Origin: CAZCTC01 sp964501335
GTDB taxonomy: Bacteria; Chloroflexota; Anaerolineae; B4-G1; SLSP01
Direction of reading: 5' to 3'
Assembly (NCBI GenBank): GCA_964501335.1
Contig: CAZCTC010000071.1
Location: forward strand, 1-40,043
DNA: 40,043 nt
The stretch's first letter is position 1. Every line of letters starts with the position of its first letter. The notes under the pieces were generated by a model. The model had not been told where the DNA came from. It did no database searches and saw only the letters and a list, made by a program, of their open reading frames with translations. The position numbers and the translations under genes were made by a program. Shown piece after piece: positions 7,914 through 17,029 of this stretch.

Positions 7914-8056
7914 GCTCAGGACAGGAGCCGGCCGCGTTTGTTTTTCTGACTTCTCATGTTAAAATAACATCCCATCGTTTTGTACTGACTATTTATTCAA
8001 GCGTTTTTGAATGATTTGAGATTATTGTCATAAACAATGTTGGTACCATGTTCCTA

Positions 8057-8084
8057 TTGCAAATCCTTTTTTGTTTTTTAGAAT
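8057..8084 (+). promoter_or_regulatory. promoter candidate for the 1615-aa surface protein gene
   Basis: TTGCAA (8057-8062), a 16-nt T-rich spacer and TAGAAT (8079-8084) would give a transcript with a leader of about 230 nt. Confidence 0.45.
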
Positions 8085-8323
8085 GTAAGTATAGAGTTAG
8101 TGGGCCGGTTGTGCTTCAGGTTGTTTCTCCTTAGTTTTAGTGGGATCGAGAGTAGTTCCAGGTTGGTTTCCCTTTTTGTTAAGCGGTCAGTCCGATTATT
8201 GTGCCGCGTTCCCTGTCTCGAAAACCTGGAACTTGAATTGCAAGGTTTTGGGAATGCGGTATGGCCATCTATTTTTCAATAGGTGGAAGTGTTTTACTTT
8301 TCTGCTAAATGTGGAGGTGAACA

Positions 8324-11300
8324 ATGCGTTTCCTACGTTTGGCGATGGTCGGGGTGCTCTTGATGGGGTCCCTGGCTCTCCTGGTTGGTGGTTTGCAGGG
8401 GCCTGCAACCGTTTCGGCTGCGGATCCTCAGGATACCACTATTATTCCCATGGGGCCTGCTCAGAGCGAGCGGCAAATCGCCTATCATGATGCCCTGGCG
8501 CGTTCCAACCATGAACCCGTGTATTGGGCGGCTTCAAATTTGGAAGACCCGGTGGTGGTAAATCCCGGGGATTTTGTGGTCCCGGGAAATTTCTGGACCA
8601 ATGCGGATCGGGCCACCTGGCCTGCTGCGCTGAATCTCAGCCGCGTGTACGGGATTCATCCCGGACGGGTGGCTATTCTACGGTCCAATGTGCAGGTTGA
8701 GTTGCCTTCGGGCGATGTCATGCCGGCGATGTGGGAATCTGCAGATTTCCGTCAGGTCTTTGACGGCTATTTGCAGGGGGCGATTTCTTACGATGTTTTG
8801 GATCAGGACCAGGCGGCATCGGGTCTGAGCGGATATGATCTGTTGATCATTCCTTCTTTCCGCAAAGATGCCCGCACTTCGGTGCTGGATTCCCTGGAAA
8901 CCAGCGGTGCTTATCCTGCAATTCAACAGTTTGTGGCGCAGGGTGGGAACGTGTATGTTCAGGGAATGGGGTTCTACATTGCTCAGGCGGCCGGGATTTT
9001 GCCGGACGGTACGGTACTTCAGGATGCTTTTGTTGAGCTGGCTTCCCCTGATGATACGACTAATACCGGCCGTGTTTCAATCCTGATGGCCGATTCTCCC
9101 CTGGCCTATTCCTGGGTTGGGGATAGCCTTTACATTTTGGACGATCCTGTCCTTGAGTACACCTATGGATTGGATGTCGTCGCGGAACTGATCAATACTT
9201 CTTCCGGAACTCCCGTACCTGCTGTGGTTCACTATCAAGTTCCGGATTCTTTTGGTCATGTAATCGGGGTGATTGGCCATCCGACGGATGGCAGCCGCCG
9301 CGATCAACTGCCTATGTTTATCGACGCGTTGTTGTACTCGATGACGCGTCTGGCTGAGATCGAGGGGGACGCGGTTCAGACTTTCAACCCTCTCTATCCG
9401 CCGCATGAATTCCCTGCTTTTGAAGTAGTCCCGGTGAGCGCGACGGTTTCGATCCGCAATCTGTGGGACGCCCCGTTGGGGGGGGCTCAGTTTGAAGAAT
9501 TCGTGCGTCAGGGTTTCAATGTGTTGACCGACACGATTTCTCCGGCTCCCACTACAGTGGAGACGACGCCCGAGGGGTACACGCGCATTTTCTGGGATCT
9601 GGGCAATCTGGATTCCAATGCCGAGGTGGTCTTCTCGTATCAGGCCGAGACCGATCCGCTCGTTTTGAAGTCGGGCGGTGTGACGTTCAGTCGCGGCACT
9701 TTCAGTTATGTCGATCTTTTCAGCGGCGAAGTTCAGACGGTATCTCACGATCCGTTCTGGCTACGCGCCCGCATGGCCGCCCGCCTGGAAGGCGATCGGG
9801 ATATCGAACCCGATCGGCACTATTTCATCCCGGTTGAGGGTGTCTATGTCGATGTGGCTTTGCCGTTGGAAAACAAGGAAGATTCTCTGGGCTCTTCTTT
9901 GGTCCTGACGGATTGGGTCTATCTGGTTACGCCGATCGTGGATTACACGGATCAGCGGATCGTGCTCTCCAGTGTGAGCAGCCAGACGGTCTGGGTGCGC
10001 AACGAACCTTTCTTGTGGGGCGAATCGATTTATCCTCAGCCCGTCGGTGCGACGAGTCTGACCCAGACTTATACGCTCGATGATTGGCAGGGGTATTGGT
10101 GCGTCTTTACCGGCACCACCGGTACCACGGCGACGATCACCATTCCGGCTGCTTATTCTGAGTATATTTCAGTTACAGAAGACAATACGCTGCTGTTGCC
10201 TTGTCTGAAACTGAACTGGGATCTGGGCGATTTCCCCGGCTACTGGTATGAAGAACCGGCGGTGCGTTTTGGTATTCACACCAGCGAACTGGAAGGCCGT
10301 TCTGTGGTCCTGGGGACCGGCGTTGAGTCGTCGACCCGGGTGCTGATTCAGGCTGAGGCTGGTTCTATCTATGTCCTGGCCGGTACGGAAACCGTGCCGT
10401 TCCGGGAATATCTTCCCGCCGGGGTGCCTTATGCTGCCGGTGCGCCTTCGCCGGCCGGATTGAGTTTCCTGGATGTCTGGTCTCGCACGCATACCATGAC
10501 GTTGCGATCCTCCTTCTTCGATGTCTGGGCCTTTACTTCCTGCCCTACCTGTAATCCAGGCAATCCGGGGGAACCGGGCGATCCGGGTGACCCTGGTGAT
10601 CCGGGCGATCCGGGTGATCCTGGTTTGCCGGGCGATCCGGGCATTCCGGGGGGTCCTAATGAACAACATGCCGGCACCAATGTGACTTTTGGTATGTGGG
10701 CCGACCTGGATGACAACGGTTCGTTTGAATCTCCGGTCCGCGAACTCCCTACCCGCATGGGCCGCACTGAATTGCGGCTGTTGGGTAAGACCTACGGTGC
10801 GGAGCCGATCAGCGCGACCGAAACCTATACTCCGATGAGCGGGCTTTTCCATCTGCCCATTTTCAACGGATTGGGTGTCAATATCGTCCCGGCGACCGGC
10901 AGTTGGGCGGATTCCTATTCCAATGTGGGCGCTACCGCTTCGGAACTGGTTTCCGTGACCCATACGCCCGGTTACGATCACCTCTTCTTCAATCAACCGA
11001 TCACCCGCGGGGCTTCGTCCGCGTTGGCGATCACCGCAACGATTGAGAGCTACGGCCAGGAAGGCCTTTTCAAACTGCATGACGGCGCTCAACTGATCTA
11101 TCATCAGGTCGGTGCCGGTCCGAACCGCTATGAGGTTTACGATACCCACGTGCAGGGCGTTGAAGGCGTGGCCAGCAATGGTTATGTTTCCAAGTGGGCC
11201 GGACCTTCGGCGATCAGTGTTTACAGCGATTCTTTGATTTTCCTCTATCAGATGCGCGATCCCAACGATCCGCGCCGTTTTGAGCAGGATCCTTATATGA

Positions 11301-13171
11301 AGAGCTGGGGCTATGGCGATCTGGTCTGGACCACCTATCTGGGTGGGCGAGAAGCCAAGACCCTCTTCCATACAACGTTGAATACCGGCGATCACAGCCG
11401 GGTGCGCATCTCCCTGGATAACAACATGGGGATCAGCCTGACGGATCTGAGTGTCGCTTTGGATCTGCCGTCCTGGTTGACCGCAACGTTGATGTACACC
11501 AGCCCGGCGACGACTCCTGAGCCGATCTGGCCGGAACTGGCTTTCCTGAATCGTACAGGGGTTGGGGATGCCGGACGCAGTATCTGGTACTTTGACATTG
11601 CGGTTGTCGGCGATGTTCCGGAATCCCTCTGGGGCCAGGTTGTGGAAATCCCGGTGATGGCTACGGGAACGAACCTGCCGGAGAATTACAAGGTGCCGCC
11701 GGTGCGGCTGGCGCTTCAGCGGGAAGACGATCCTGATCCTACCTTCGTTCTGGGGCTTTCCAAGAATCTCGAACTCTTCGATAAGTTGCCTGAGGGTGTG
11801 GAACTCGACGGCGTGGCTTTGATCAGCGATCCGGACCAGTTGCAGGCGCTTTACGAAGCGCTGGATTGGGATGCCGGGCATGTCCTTTCCGACACGGCGG
11901 GCGATCTCTTTGCGACTTTCTCGCCTACTCTGCCCTTTACGGTTGACGATGACGGTACGGTGACGATCACTTTGCCTGATAACCTGCGGGACAAACTGGT
12001 GGGCACGGAGGAAATCCGCGTTGTGGCTCATGCCCGGTTGTTGCGGGCCCATCGGGGCGACAATGTGGTCAATTATGGCGCGATCATTCACTATGTCGAT
12101 CCGTTTGGGGTTGAATGGAGTGAATACAGCGGTCAGGCCACTGTTGAAGCCCGGGGTGCCGGAATCTGGGTGGATTACAGCTGTACTACCGGTCCGCCGC
12201 CGTCGCTGCGGAGTCTGGCGCCGGTCGATGCGAATGACTGTTACATCCCTTCCAGCGAACCCAGCCAGGTGACGGTGCAGGTGGTGGCGCGGAATGACGG
12301 CGATGCCATTGCTCGCGATGTCTCCGTCACGCTGCAATTGCCGGCCGGTGTAACGATCACTTCTGCTTTGCCGCTGTGGAACGTGTTGGATGGTCAGATG
12401 GTGCGGTGGAATTTCGGCGATATGGCCCCGGGTGCTTCCAAAGATTTTGCCATCTCTCTGTGGGTTGAACCTGACGAAGCCGAATGGGCCACTCCTGGAA
12501 AATCCAAGCTGGCCGGACAACTGATGGGATCGGTCTACGGGATTCGCCGCTCTTTGGGCCAGTTCCGGGACGGTTTCTCCGGTGCCTGGATGAGTGGTCA
12601 GGCCGGTGAGGCTCTTACGATCAAGGTGGTTTATGCTCCGCGCAAGATCTTCCTGCCGATTGTGGTCAATCGGTATGATCCTTCGCCGGATCTCTTGATC
12701 GAACAGGTGGATGTGAATGCGGCTCAGGCCGGGACGGTGGCGATCCGTATTACCAATCAGGGTAACAGTGCGGCGCGGAATTTCTGGCTTGACCTGTACC
12801 TCGATCCTTCGGCTATGCCGGAAGTCAATCAGCCGTGGCCGACGTTGAACTCTGGTTATGGCGGTGCCGCCTGGTTCGTGCCGGCCCTGGAGCCGGGTGA
12901 ACAGATTACCCTGGTGCTGAACGATGCGTACTTTGTCGCAGACCACAGCCGCTGGCCGACTGCTTATACGGCCGGTACGCATACGGTCTGGGCCTATGTT
13001 GACTCCTGGGGCAGCCCGAATACCTGGGGTGGTGTGATGGAACAGCTGGAGTCCAACAACCGCTTTGGGCCTATCACCTTCACGGCAAAGGGGAGTGTGG
13101 GAGCTCAGAACTCGGGGCCGTTGCCGGCCATGCCGGAGCGTCCTGCGACTCTGGCGGGAGGCAATCAATGA
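8324..13171 (+). CDS. very large secreted surface protein with collagen-like tract
   Basis: This 1615-aa protein starts with a signal peptide (MRFLRLAMVGVLLMG, cleavage near Ala32). Residues about 150-330 resemble an alpha/beta fold (YDLLIIPSF, QFVAQGGNVYVQGMG). Further on are beta-rich segments of no recognised family, a CPTC motif, and a run of 11 Pro-Gly-X triplets, mostly PGD, at about 744-778 (collagen-like). A DUF11-like domain (about 1310-1390) precedes RKIFLPIVVNRYDP (near 1440), a motif often seen in Anaerolineae exported proteins. A CARDB-like domain (about 1450-1590) comes last. It has no C-terminal membrane helix of its own. GGAGGTGA lies 3 nt before the ATG. Its stop overlaps the start of the next gene by 4 nt (ATGA), so the two are translationally coupled. 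The function is probably structural or adhesive; this is an inference. Confidence 0.85.
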   Translation: MRFLRLAMVGVLLMGSLALLVGGLQGPATVSAADPQDTTIIPMGPAQSERQIAYHDALARSNHEPVYWAASNLEDPVVVNPGDFVVPGNFWTNADRATWPAALNLSRVYGIHPGRVAILRSNVQVELPSGDVMPAMWESADFRQVFDGYLQGAISYDVLDQDQAASGLSGYDLLIIPSFRKDARTSVLDSLETSGAYPAIQQFVAQGGNVYVQGMGFYIAQAAGILPDGTVLQDAFVELASPDDTTNTGRVSILMADSPLAYSWVGDSLYILDDPVLEYTYGLDVVAELINTSSGTPVPAVVHYQVPDSFGHVIGVIGHPTDGSRRDQLPMFIDALLYSMTRLAEIEGDAVQTFNPLYPPHEFPAFEVVPVSATVSIRNLWDAPLGGAQFEEFVRQGFNVLTDTISPAPTTVETTPEGYTRIFWDLGNLDSNAEVVFSYQAETDPLVLKSGGVTFSRGTFSYVDLFSGEVQTVSHDPFWLRARMAARLEGDRDIEPDRHYFIPVEGVYVDVALPLENKEDSLGSSLVLTDWVYLVTPIVDYTDQRIVLSSVSSQTVWVRNEPFLWGESIYPQPVGATSLTQTYTLDDWQGYWCVFTGTTGTTATITIPAAYSEYISVTEDNTLLLPCLKLNWDLGDFPGYWYEEPAVRFGIHTSELEGRSVVLGTGVESSTRVLIQAEAGSIYVLAGTETVPFREYLPAGVPYAAGAPSPAGLSFLDVWSRTHTMTLRSSFFDVWAFTSCPTCNPGNPGEPGDPGDPGDPGDPGDPGLPGDPGIPGGPNEQHAGTNVTFGMWADLDDNGSFESPVRELPTRMGRTELRLLGKTYGAEPISATETYTPMSGLFHLPIFNGLGVNIVPATGSWADSYSNVGATASELVSVTHTPGYDHLFFNQPITRGASSALAITATIESYGQEGLFKLHDGAQLIYHQVGAGPNRYEVYDTHVQGVEGVASNGYVSKWAGPSAISVYSDSLIFLYQMRDPNDPRRFEQDPYMKSWGYGDLVWTTYLGGREAKTLFHTTLNTGDHSRVRISLDNNMGISLTDLSVALDLPSWLTATLMYTSPATTPEPIWPELAFLNRTGVGDAGRSIWYFDIAVVGDVPESLWGQVVEIPVMATGTNLPENYKVPPVRLALQREDDPDPTFVLGLSKNLELFDKLPEGVELDGVALISDPDQLQALYEALDWDAGHVLSDTAGDLFATFSPTLPFTVDDDGTVTITLPDNLRDKLVGTEEIRVVAHARLLRAHRGDNVVNYGAIIHYVDPFGVEWSEYSGQATVEARGAGIWVDYSCTTGPPPSLRSLAPVDANDCYIPSSEPSQVTVQVVARNDGDAIARDVSVTLQLPAGVTITSALPLWNVLDGQMVRWNFGDMAPGASKDFAISLWVEPDEAEWATPGKSKLAGQLMGSVYGIRRSLGQFRDGFSGAWMSGQAGEALTIKVVYAPRKIFLPIVVNRYDPSPDLLIEQVDVNAAQAGTVAIRITNQGNSAARNFWLDLYLDPSAMPEVNQPWPTLNSGYGGAAWFVPALEPGEQITLVLNDAYFVADHSRWPTAYTAGTHTVWAYVDSWGSPNTWGGVMEQLESNNRFGPITFTAKGSVGAQNSGPLPAMPERPATLAGGNQ

Positions 13172-13560
13172 GATTCGGAATCGTTGGATTGGGCGTGGCG
13201 TTGATTGCGGTGGGAATTTTATTCCCCAGCGGGGGAGGTCTGGCTGCTGATCGGATGGCTGTCGTCGGGTTACAAACCGAGCCGACGGCGACCCGGGAAG
13301 CGCCGCCCCAGCTGACGCTGACGCCAACCGAAATCCCGACATTTACGCCGACGCCGCTCCCCGGGCCGACGGCTACGCCGGCCCCGGCATCCCCTGCGGA
13401 TGCTGCAACCGCTACGCCGACTCCACAGTCGACGCCGGCTTTGCTTCCTCAATCCGGAGGGATGGAACTCCCCTTGGGAGGTCTGTTGGTCCTGATGGGA
13501 ATGGGGACATTGGGTGTGGGAGTTTTGGGGCGCGGCCGTTACGATCGACCGAAGCGTTAA
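13168..13560 (+). CDS. small exported protein with LPQSG sorting-like C-terminus
   Basis: This 130-aa protein has an N-terminal hydrophobic segment (6-27, likely signal peptide) and a Thr/Pro-rich stalk (38-92). LPQSGG follows at 93-98, then a hydrophobic helix (about 101-121) and the basic tail RGRYDRPKR. This order matches a sortase cell-wall sorting signal with Ser in place of Thr. If no sortase accepts LPQSG it would remain a two-pass or anchored membrane protein. GGGAGG precedes the ATG, which overlaps the stop of the 1615-aa gene. Coupled translation suggests it is the membrane or wall anchor for that protein. A strong terminator follows. No sortase gene is in the window. Confidence 0.8.
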   Translation: MRFGIVGLGVALIAVGILFPSGGGLAADRMAVVGLQTEPTATREAPPQLTLTPTEIPTFTPTPLPGPTATPAPASPADAATATPTPQSTPALLPQSGGMELPLGGLLVLMGMGTLGVGVLGRGRYDRPKR

Positions 13561-13580
13561 CTGTCGGAATGGGTCAGTTC

Positions 13581-13613
13581 AAGGGCCGGGGAGTGATCTC
13601 CCCGGCCCTTTTT
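13581..13613 (+). terminator. strong intrinsic terminator
   Basis: A perfect 13-bp stem (AAGGGCCGGGGAG) with loop TGAT is followed by TTTGTTGTTT, 20 nt after the stop codon of the LPQSG protein gene. Confidence 0.9.
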
Positions 13614-13689
13614 GTTGTTTCGGGTTTGGGCGCATTTTCTGAAGTGTGCCAAACCATAAACTTTTTATCAGTGCAGCGATGCTGAGGAT

Positions 13690-13815
13690 GCAGGGAAAAA
13701 GTCCATGTTTTCGCGGGCTTTCTGAAGCCCGCGAAAACATAAACAAAAAATTCTCTCTTCCCATCCAGCGCGGTGTTTTTTACCAAACAAAAGCCTTTTG
13801 CGGGACGTTAAAAAC
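13690..13815 (+). repeat. palindromic intergenic element, copy C
   Basis: The core hairpin spans 13705-13740: perfect 16-bp arms (ATGTTTTCGCGGGCTT) with loop TCTG. It is followed by AAACAAAAAATTCTCTCTTC, CCATCCAGCGCGG and GCGGGACGTTA. The tail ends about 20 bp from the stop codon of the minus-strand deaminase gene. Confidence 0.8.
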
Positions 13816-13834
13816 AGAATTCATAGATAGTAAA

Positions 13835-15166
13835 TTAGCCTTGATAAGCCCGTAGGGAACGCATCGGTTTGCCTACCATCCGGAAGGCGCGGCGTTCCGC
13901 TTCATAACGGATTCGCTCGATATCCAGCGTCAGATATTCTCCCTGTCGGTAGAGCAGCCGTCCGTCACACCAGACGTAGTCCACATCGCCGGGATGCGAG
14001 GTGTAGACAACGCCGGCCGTGAGGTCGTGGCGTGGAATCCAGTGAGGCGCTCGCGTATCCATCAGCATCAAATCGGCAGGGTGGCCGGGGGCCAGGATGC
14101 CGCTTTGCGCAAAGCCCATGGCGGCGGCTGAGGCCTGGGTGGCAAGGCGTAGCAATTGGGTGCGGGGCAGGGCTTCCGGGTCTTGCTGGGCCAGCTTTTG
14201 ATTGAGTCCCAGGAGGCGCATCACTTCCAGCAGATTGAGGTCGCTGTTGGAGGCCGGACCGTCGGTTCCCAGGGCGATTTTGACGCCATGGGTGAGCATG
14301 CGGGCCACGGGCGGGGGTGTCATGGCCAGTTTGCTGTAGGTTTTGGGAGTTTGAATGACATAAGCACCGCTTTCGGCCAGGATTTCCATATCACAGTCGG
14401 TGACGACATTGCAGTGGGCCACCAGAGTCGGTTCGGGCAATTTCAAGAGCCCCAGGTCGGCGAGATGGGCGGTGGGGGTTTTGCCGTAGCGGGCCAGCGA
14501 ATTTTGCCATTGTTCGGTCGATTCGCTCAGGTGGATATGGACGCCGACTCCCAACCGGTGGGCTTCATGGGCGAAACGTTCCAGAATTTCGGGCGGATCC
14601 ATGTAGGGGGAGTGGGGGCCCATGGTGGTATGGATGCGGCCGTCGGCGGCTCCTTTCCAATGCGCGACGAATTTCAGGGTCTCTTCAAAGGAGATATGGC
14701 CGACCTCTTTTTCGGTGCCCAGACCGAAGTGACACCAGGCCAGCAGGGCCTTCATCCCACTTTCTTCGACGGCGCGGGCCGTTTGATCCATCCAGAAGTA
14801 GTGATCGCTGAAACCGACCGTGCCGGCGCGGAGCATTTCCGCCTGGGCGAGCGCCGAGCCCCAGTAAACGTCTTCTTCTTCCAGGGCGGATTCGGCGACC
14901 CAGATTTTTTCGTTGAGCCAGCGTTCAAAGGGGAGGTCTTCAGCCCAGCCCCGTTCCAGCGTCATGGCGCTGTGGGTGTGGGCATTGAAGAGGGCCGGCA
15001 GGGCGACGTGGTCGCGGCCGTCGATGATGGTATCCGGAGTGAAATCGGGGGGAATTTCTCCTACGGCCAGCAAGGTTTTTCCGTCGATAGCGATATCTGC
15101 TTCAGGGAGCAGGCGATCGGCTTCGTCCAACGAGATCACGGCGACGTTTTTGATCAAAGTGCGCAT
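13835..15166 (-). CDS. mtaD: amidohydrolase, 5'-methylthioadenosine/S-adenosylhomocysteine deaminase-like
   Basis: This 443-aa enzyme is full length for the cytosine deaminase/TRZ/ATZ-type amidohydrolases. Metal and catalytic residues are visible: HTH at His63/His65 (NAHTHSAM), His212 and Glu215 (HIHLSES), His251 (VAHCN), and Asp302 (GTDGPASNSDLNLLE). Members of this branch deaminate S-adenosylhomocysteine, methylthioadenosine or adenosine in the cytoplasm, releasing ammonia, as part of methionine/purine salvage. The usual NPxSNxKL substrate loop reads QTPKTYSKL, so the exact substrate is uncertain. AGGAGA precedes the ATG. The gene stands alone. Element C lies beyond its stop and may serve as a terminator on this strand. 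Confidence 0.85.
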   Translation of the reverse strand: MRTLIKNVAVISLDEADRLLPEADIAIDGKTLLAVGEIPPDFTPDTIIDGRDHVALPALFNAHTHSAMTLERGWAEDLPFERWLNEKIWVAESALEEEDVYWGSALAQAEMLRAGTVGFSDHYFWMDQTARAVEESGMKALLAWCHFGLGTEKEVGHISFEETLKFVAHWKGAADGRIHTTMGPHSPYMDPPEILERFAHEAHRLGVGVHIHLSESTEQWQNSLARYGKTPTAHLADLGLLKLPEPTLVAHCNVVTDCDMEILAESGAYVIQTPKTYSKLAMTPPPVARMLTHGVKIALGTDGPASNSDLNLLEVMRLLGLNQKLAQQDPEALPRTQLLRLATQASAAAMGFAQSGILAPGHPADLMLMDTRAPHWIPRHDLTAGVVYTSHPGDVDYVWCDGRLLYRQGEYLTLDIERIRYEAERRAFRMVGKPMRSLRAYQG

Positions 15167-15536
15167 GGATATCTCCTGAATGTACGGTTTTGACTTTTGT
15201 AGATTCCATTTTATAAAATGCTGGTGAATGGCAGCGTGGTGGATTGTAGAACGGCTCGATTATTTTATAACCAAAGTGGAAAATTTCATAGAATTTCGAC
15301 TGGGGGTGGGTCAGTCGGTTGTTCATTCGTGTGGATTAAAAACAGTTCTTTGCGTTCCGCAATGGGTGCTTTTTTCGTAAGCTACGACGCGCTGGATGAG
15401 GGGGAGAAAGTTTTTTTGTTCATGTTTTCGCGGGCTTTCTGAAGCCCGCGAAAACATGGACTTTTTCCGCTTTTCCAGGTTAACCGCGCGGGGCGTAAAA
15501 TTTCGATTCGTTTCTGTTTAGCTGAAAGGAGGGGGG
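15167..15536. other. divergent intergenic region with element copy D
   Basis: This lies between the mtaD start and the membrane-protein gene. The first 170 nt are AT-rich with a TATAAA-like box on each strand but no convincing -35. The rest is element copy D. Confidence 0.5.
15340..15496 (-). repeat. palindromic intergenic element, copy D (inverted)
   Basis: The core hairpin spans 15421-15458: perfect 17-bp arms with loop TCTG. The conserved tail (AACAAAAAAACTTTCTCC, CATCCAGCGCGTCGTAG) lies to the left, so the element is on the minus strand. The GCGCGGTTAACC motif lies to the right. The loop reads TCTG on the plus strand, opposite to the flank orientation. Confidence 0.8.
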
Positions 15537-16352
15537 ATGGATCGGGAAGAGACGGTTTTTGTGGAATTCACGGATGATTGGAGCGGCGTTCGACAGTGGC
15601 GGCGGGCTCAGTTGCGCCTGGATGCTCCCTCCGGGCGCCTTTTTTTACACGTTAAGGGCAGCTTCTGGCGTAAAGAGAAGCGGGTGGAGATCGAGGCGGG
15701 GCAGATCCGGCAGGCGAAGATCGAATATGTTTCCAATCCCCATATGTTTTGGTATGAACTGGCTTCCCTGGCGGTTGTGAGCCTTTTTTTGCAGAGTGTC
15801 ATTCAGGCAACTGGATGGGAAAGGAGTTCGATCTGGCGTTTTTTGTTGGATCTGGTTCCCCTCGCGGTAACCGGGGCTGTGGCTTTGGGGTTGGGTGCTC
15901 TCATCCGGGTTCCGGTGGTTCAGCTTACTTTGCCTGAGGAAGCGGAAAAGGATGGAAAGAGAAGCTTGCAGGGGGTGGTGATTTCCGAAATGCACAAACG
16001 CCGGCCGGACCTTTCGGAACAAGAGATTAAAGCTATGATGGATTCTCCCGAGCTTCTTTCCTTGATCGGACGAGTGCTCCAGCAAGCTGGTCGTGGATCT
16101 CTGATGGACTCGTCAGTTTACCGGTTTTATGGAACGGGATTTCTTTCTGTGTTTCGGGCCCGGCGTTTTACGGAATCACTGGAGCGTTGGTTGAACGATC
16201 GGAGGGCGGTTTCCTTGGAACTGCCGGCGAAACCGGTAGTTTGGGGGCGAATTCAGACCGTGGTGTTGATGGGTGAAATTATCGCGGTGCTGATTTTTCT
16301 GGGGATTGCGGGATATGTTATCTCGATGATTTTTCAAGGGGGAAATTTATGA
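15537..16352 (+). CDS. membrane protein of unknown function
   Basis: This 271-aa protein has a soluble N-terminus of about 75 residues rich in beta-type segments. Two hydrophobic helices follow (about 75-93 and 103-124), then a charged cytoplasmic-type region (125-230) including DLSEQEIKAMMDSPELLSLIGR. A third helix lies near the C-terminus (235-265). I do not recognise a family. GAAAGGAGG lies just before the ATG. Its stop overlaps the start of the YjbQ gene (ATGA), so the two are coupled, which suggests but does not prove a shared role. Confidence 0.75.
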   Translation: MDREETVFVEFTDDWSGVRQWRRAQLRLDAPSGRLFLHVKGSFWRKEKRVEIEAGQIRQAKIEYVSNPHMFWYELASLAVVSLFLQSVIQATGWERSSIWRFLLDLVPLAVTGAVALGLGALIRVPVVQLTLPEEAEKDGKRSLQGVVISEMHKRRPDLSEQEIKAMMDSPELLSLIGRVLQQAGRGSLMDSSVYRFYGTGFLSVFRARRFTESLERWLNDRRAVSLELPAKPVVWGRIQTVVLMGEIIAVLIFLGIAGYVISMIFQGGNL

Positions 16353-16768
16353 AAAGCTATCGCAAAGAACTCTGGTTTAATGTCCCGGCTCGCCGGGCCT
16401 TTATGAATATCACCGCTCAGGTGGAAAGCTGTCTGGCGGAGAGCGGTATTCGGGAAGGGTTCTGTCTGGTCAATGCCATGCATATCACCGCCTCGGTCTT
16501 TATCAATGACGACGAGAGCGGTCTGCATCACGACTACGAAGTCTGGCTGGAAGGGCTGGCGCCGCATGCGCCGATCGACCGGTATCAGCACAATCGGACC
16601 GGCGAGGATAACGGCGATGCCCATCTCAAACGGCAGGTGATGGGACGGGAAGTCGTTGTGGCGATTACCGAAGGCCGGCTGGATTTCGGTCCCTGGGAAC
16701 AGATCTTCTACGGTGAATTCGACGGCGGCCGTCGGAAACGGGTGCTGGTCAAAATTATCGGGGAGTAG
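16349..16768 (+). CDS. YjbQ/UPF0047 family protein
   Basis: This 139-aa protein spans the whole UPF0047 fold. Conserved blocks are AMHITASVFIND (43-54), HNRTGEDNGDAHLKRQVMG (81-99) and GRLDFGPWEQIFYGEFDGGR (109-128), with His45 and the His/Asp/Glu cluster forming the likely metal/active site. Some relatives have weak thiamine phosphate synthase activity in vivo. The physiological role remains open. It is cytoplasmic, with no signal peptide. It is translated from an ATG that overlaps the upstream stop codon. Confidence 0.9.
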   Translation: MKSYRKELWFNVPARRAFMNITAQVESCLAESGIREGFCLVNAMHITASVFINDDESGLHHDYEVWLEGLAPHAPIDRYQHNRTGEDNGDAHLKRQVMGREVVVAITEGRLDFGPWEQIFYGEFDGGRRKRVLVKIIGE

Positions 16769-16824
16769 CCGCCATTTAACGATCGTTTTTGCCGTCTGCG
16801 GCGTGTGAAAAAACAAACAAAAAT

Positions 16825-16985
16825 TTTCCGACCTGTGCGGTTAGCCTGGAGCAGCAGGAGAAAAAAGTCTATATTTTTGCGCGCATTCTTATGCGCGCAA
16901 AAATATAAACAAAAAACTTCTCTCCCCCATCCAGCGTGTCGCTTTTACCAGGAAAGTACCTGTTGCGGTACGCTCAAAGCCGGCG
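16825..16985 (+). repeat. palindromic intergenic element, copy E
   Basis: The core hairpin spans 16870-16907: perfect 17-bp arms (TATATTTTTGCGCGCAT) with loop TCTT. The left flank is CCGACCTGTGCGGTTAGCC and the right flank is AAACAAAAAACTTCTCTCC, then CCATCCAGCGTGTCG. It lies between convergent yjbQ and nudC. Confidence 0.8.
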
Positions 16986-17029
16986 GTTAACCGAATCAAC
17001 GAACCGCCTCCCATGTAGGAAACTGTTTT

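Larger units (their letters stand above)
7805..8323. other. intergenic region with divergent promoters and a long leader
   Basis: The left part is AT-rich and holds the regulator promoter. The right part (about 8090-8323) would be the untranslated leader of the large surface protein. It contains a 10-bp inverted repeat, GTTCCAGGTT at 8155-8164 paired with 8223-8232. I recognise no known riboswitch class. Confidence 0.5.

Noticed and set aside
10169..13342. 1057-codon open frame antisense to the large surface gene
   Set aside because: It arises from codon bias of the sense gene. It is Arg/His/Gln-rich with no domain and no ribosome site. The sense frame has a signal peptide and recognisable domains.
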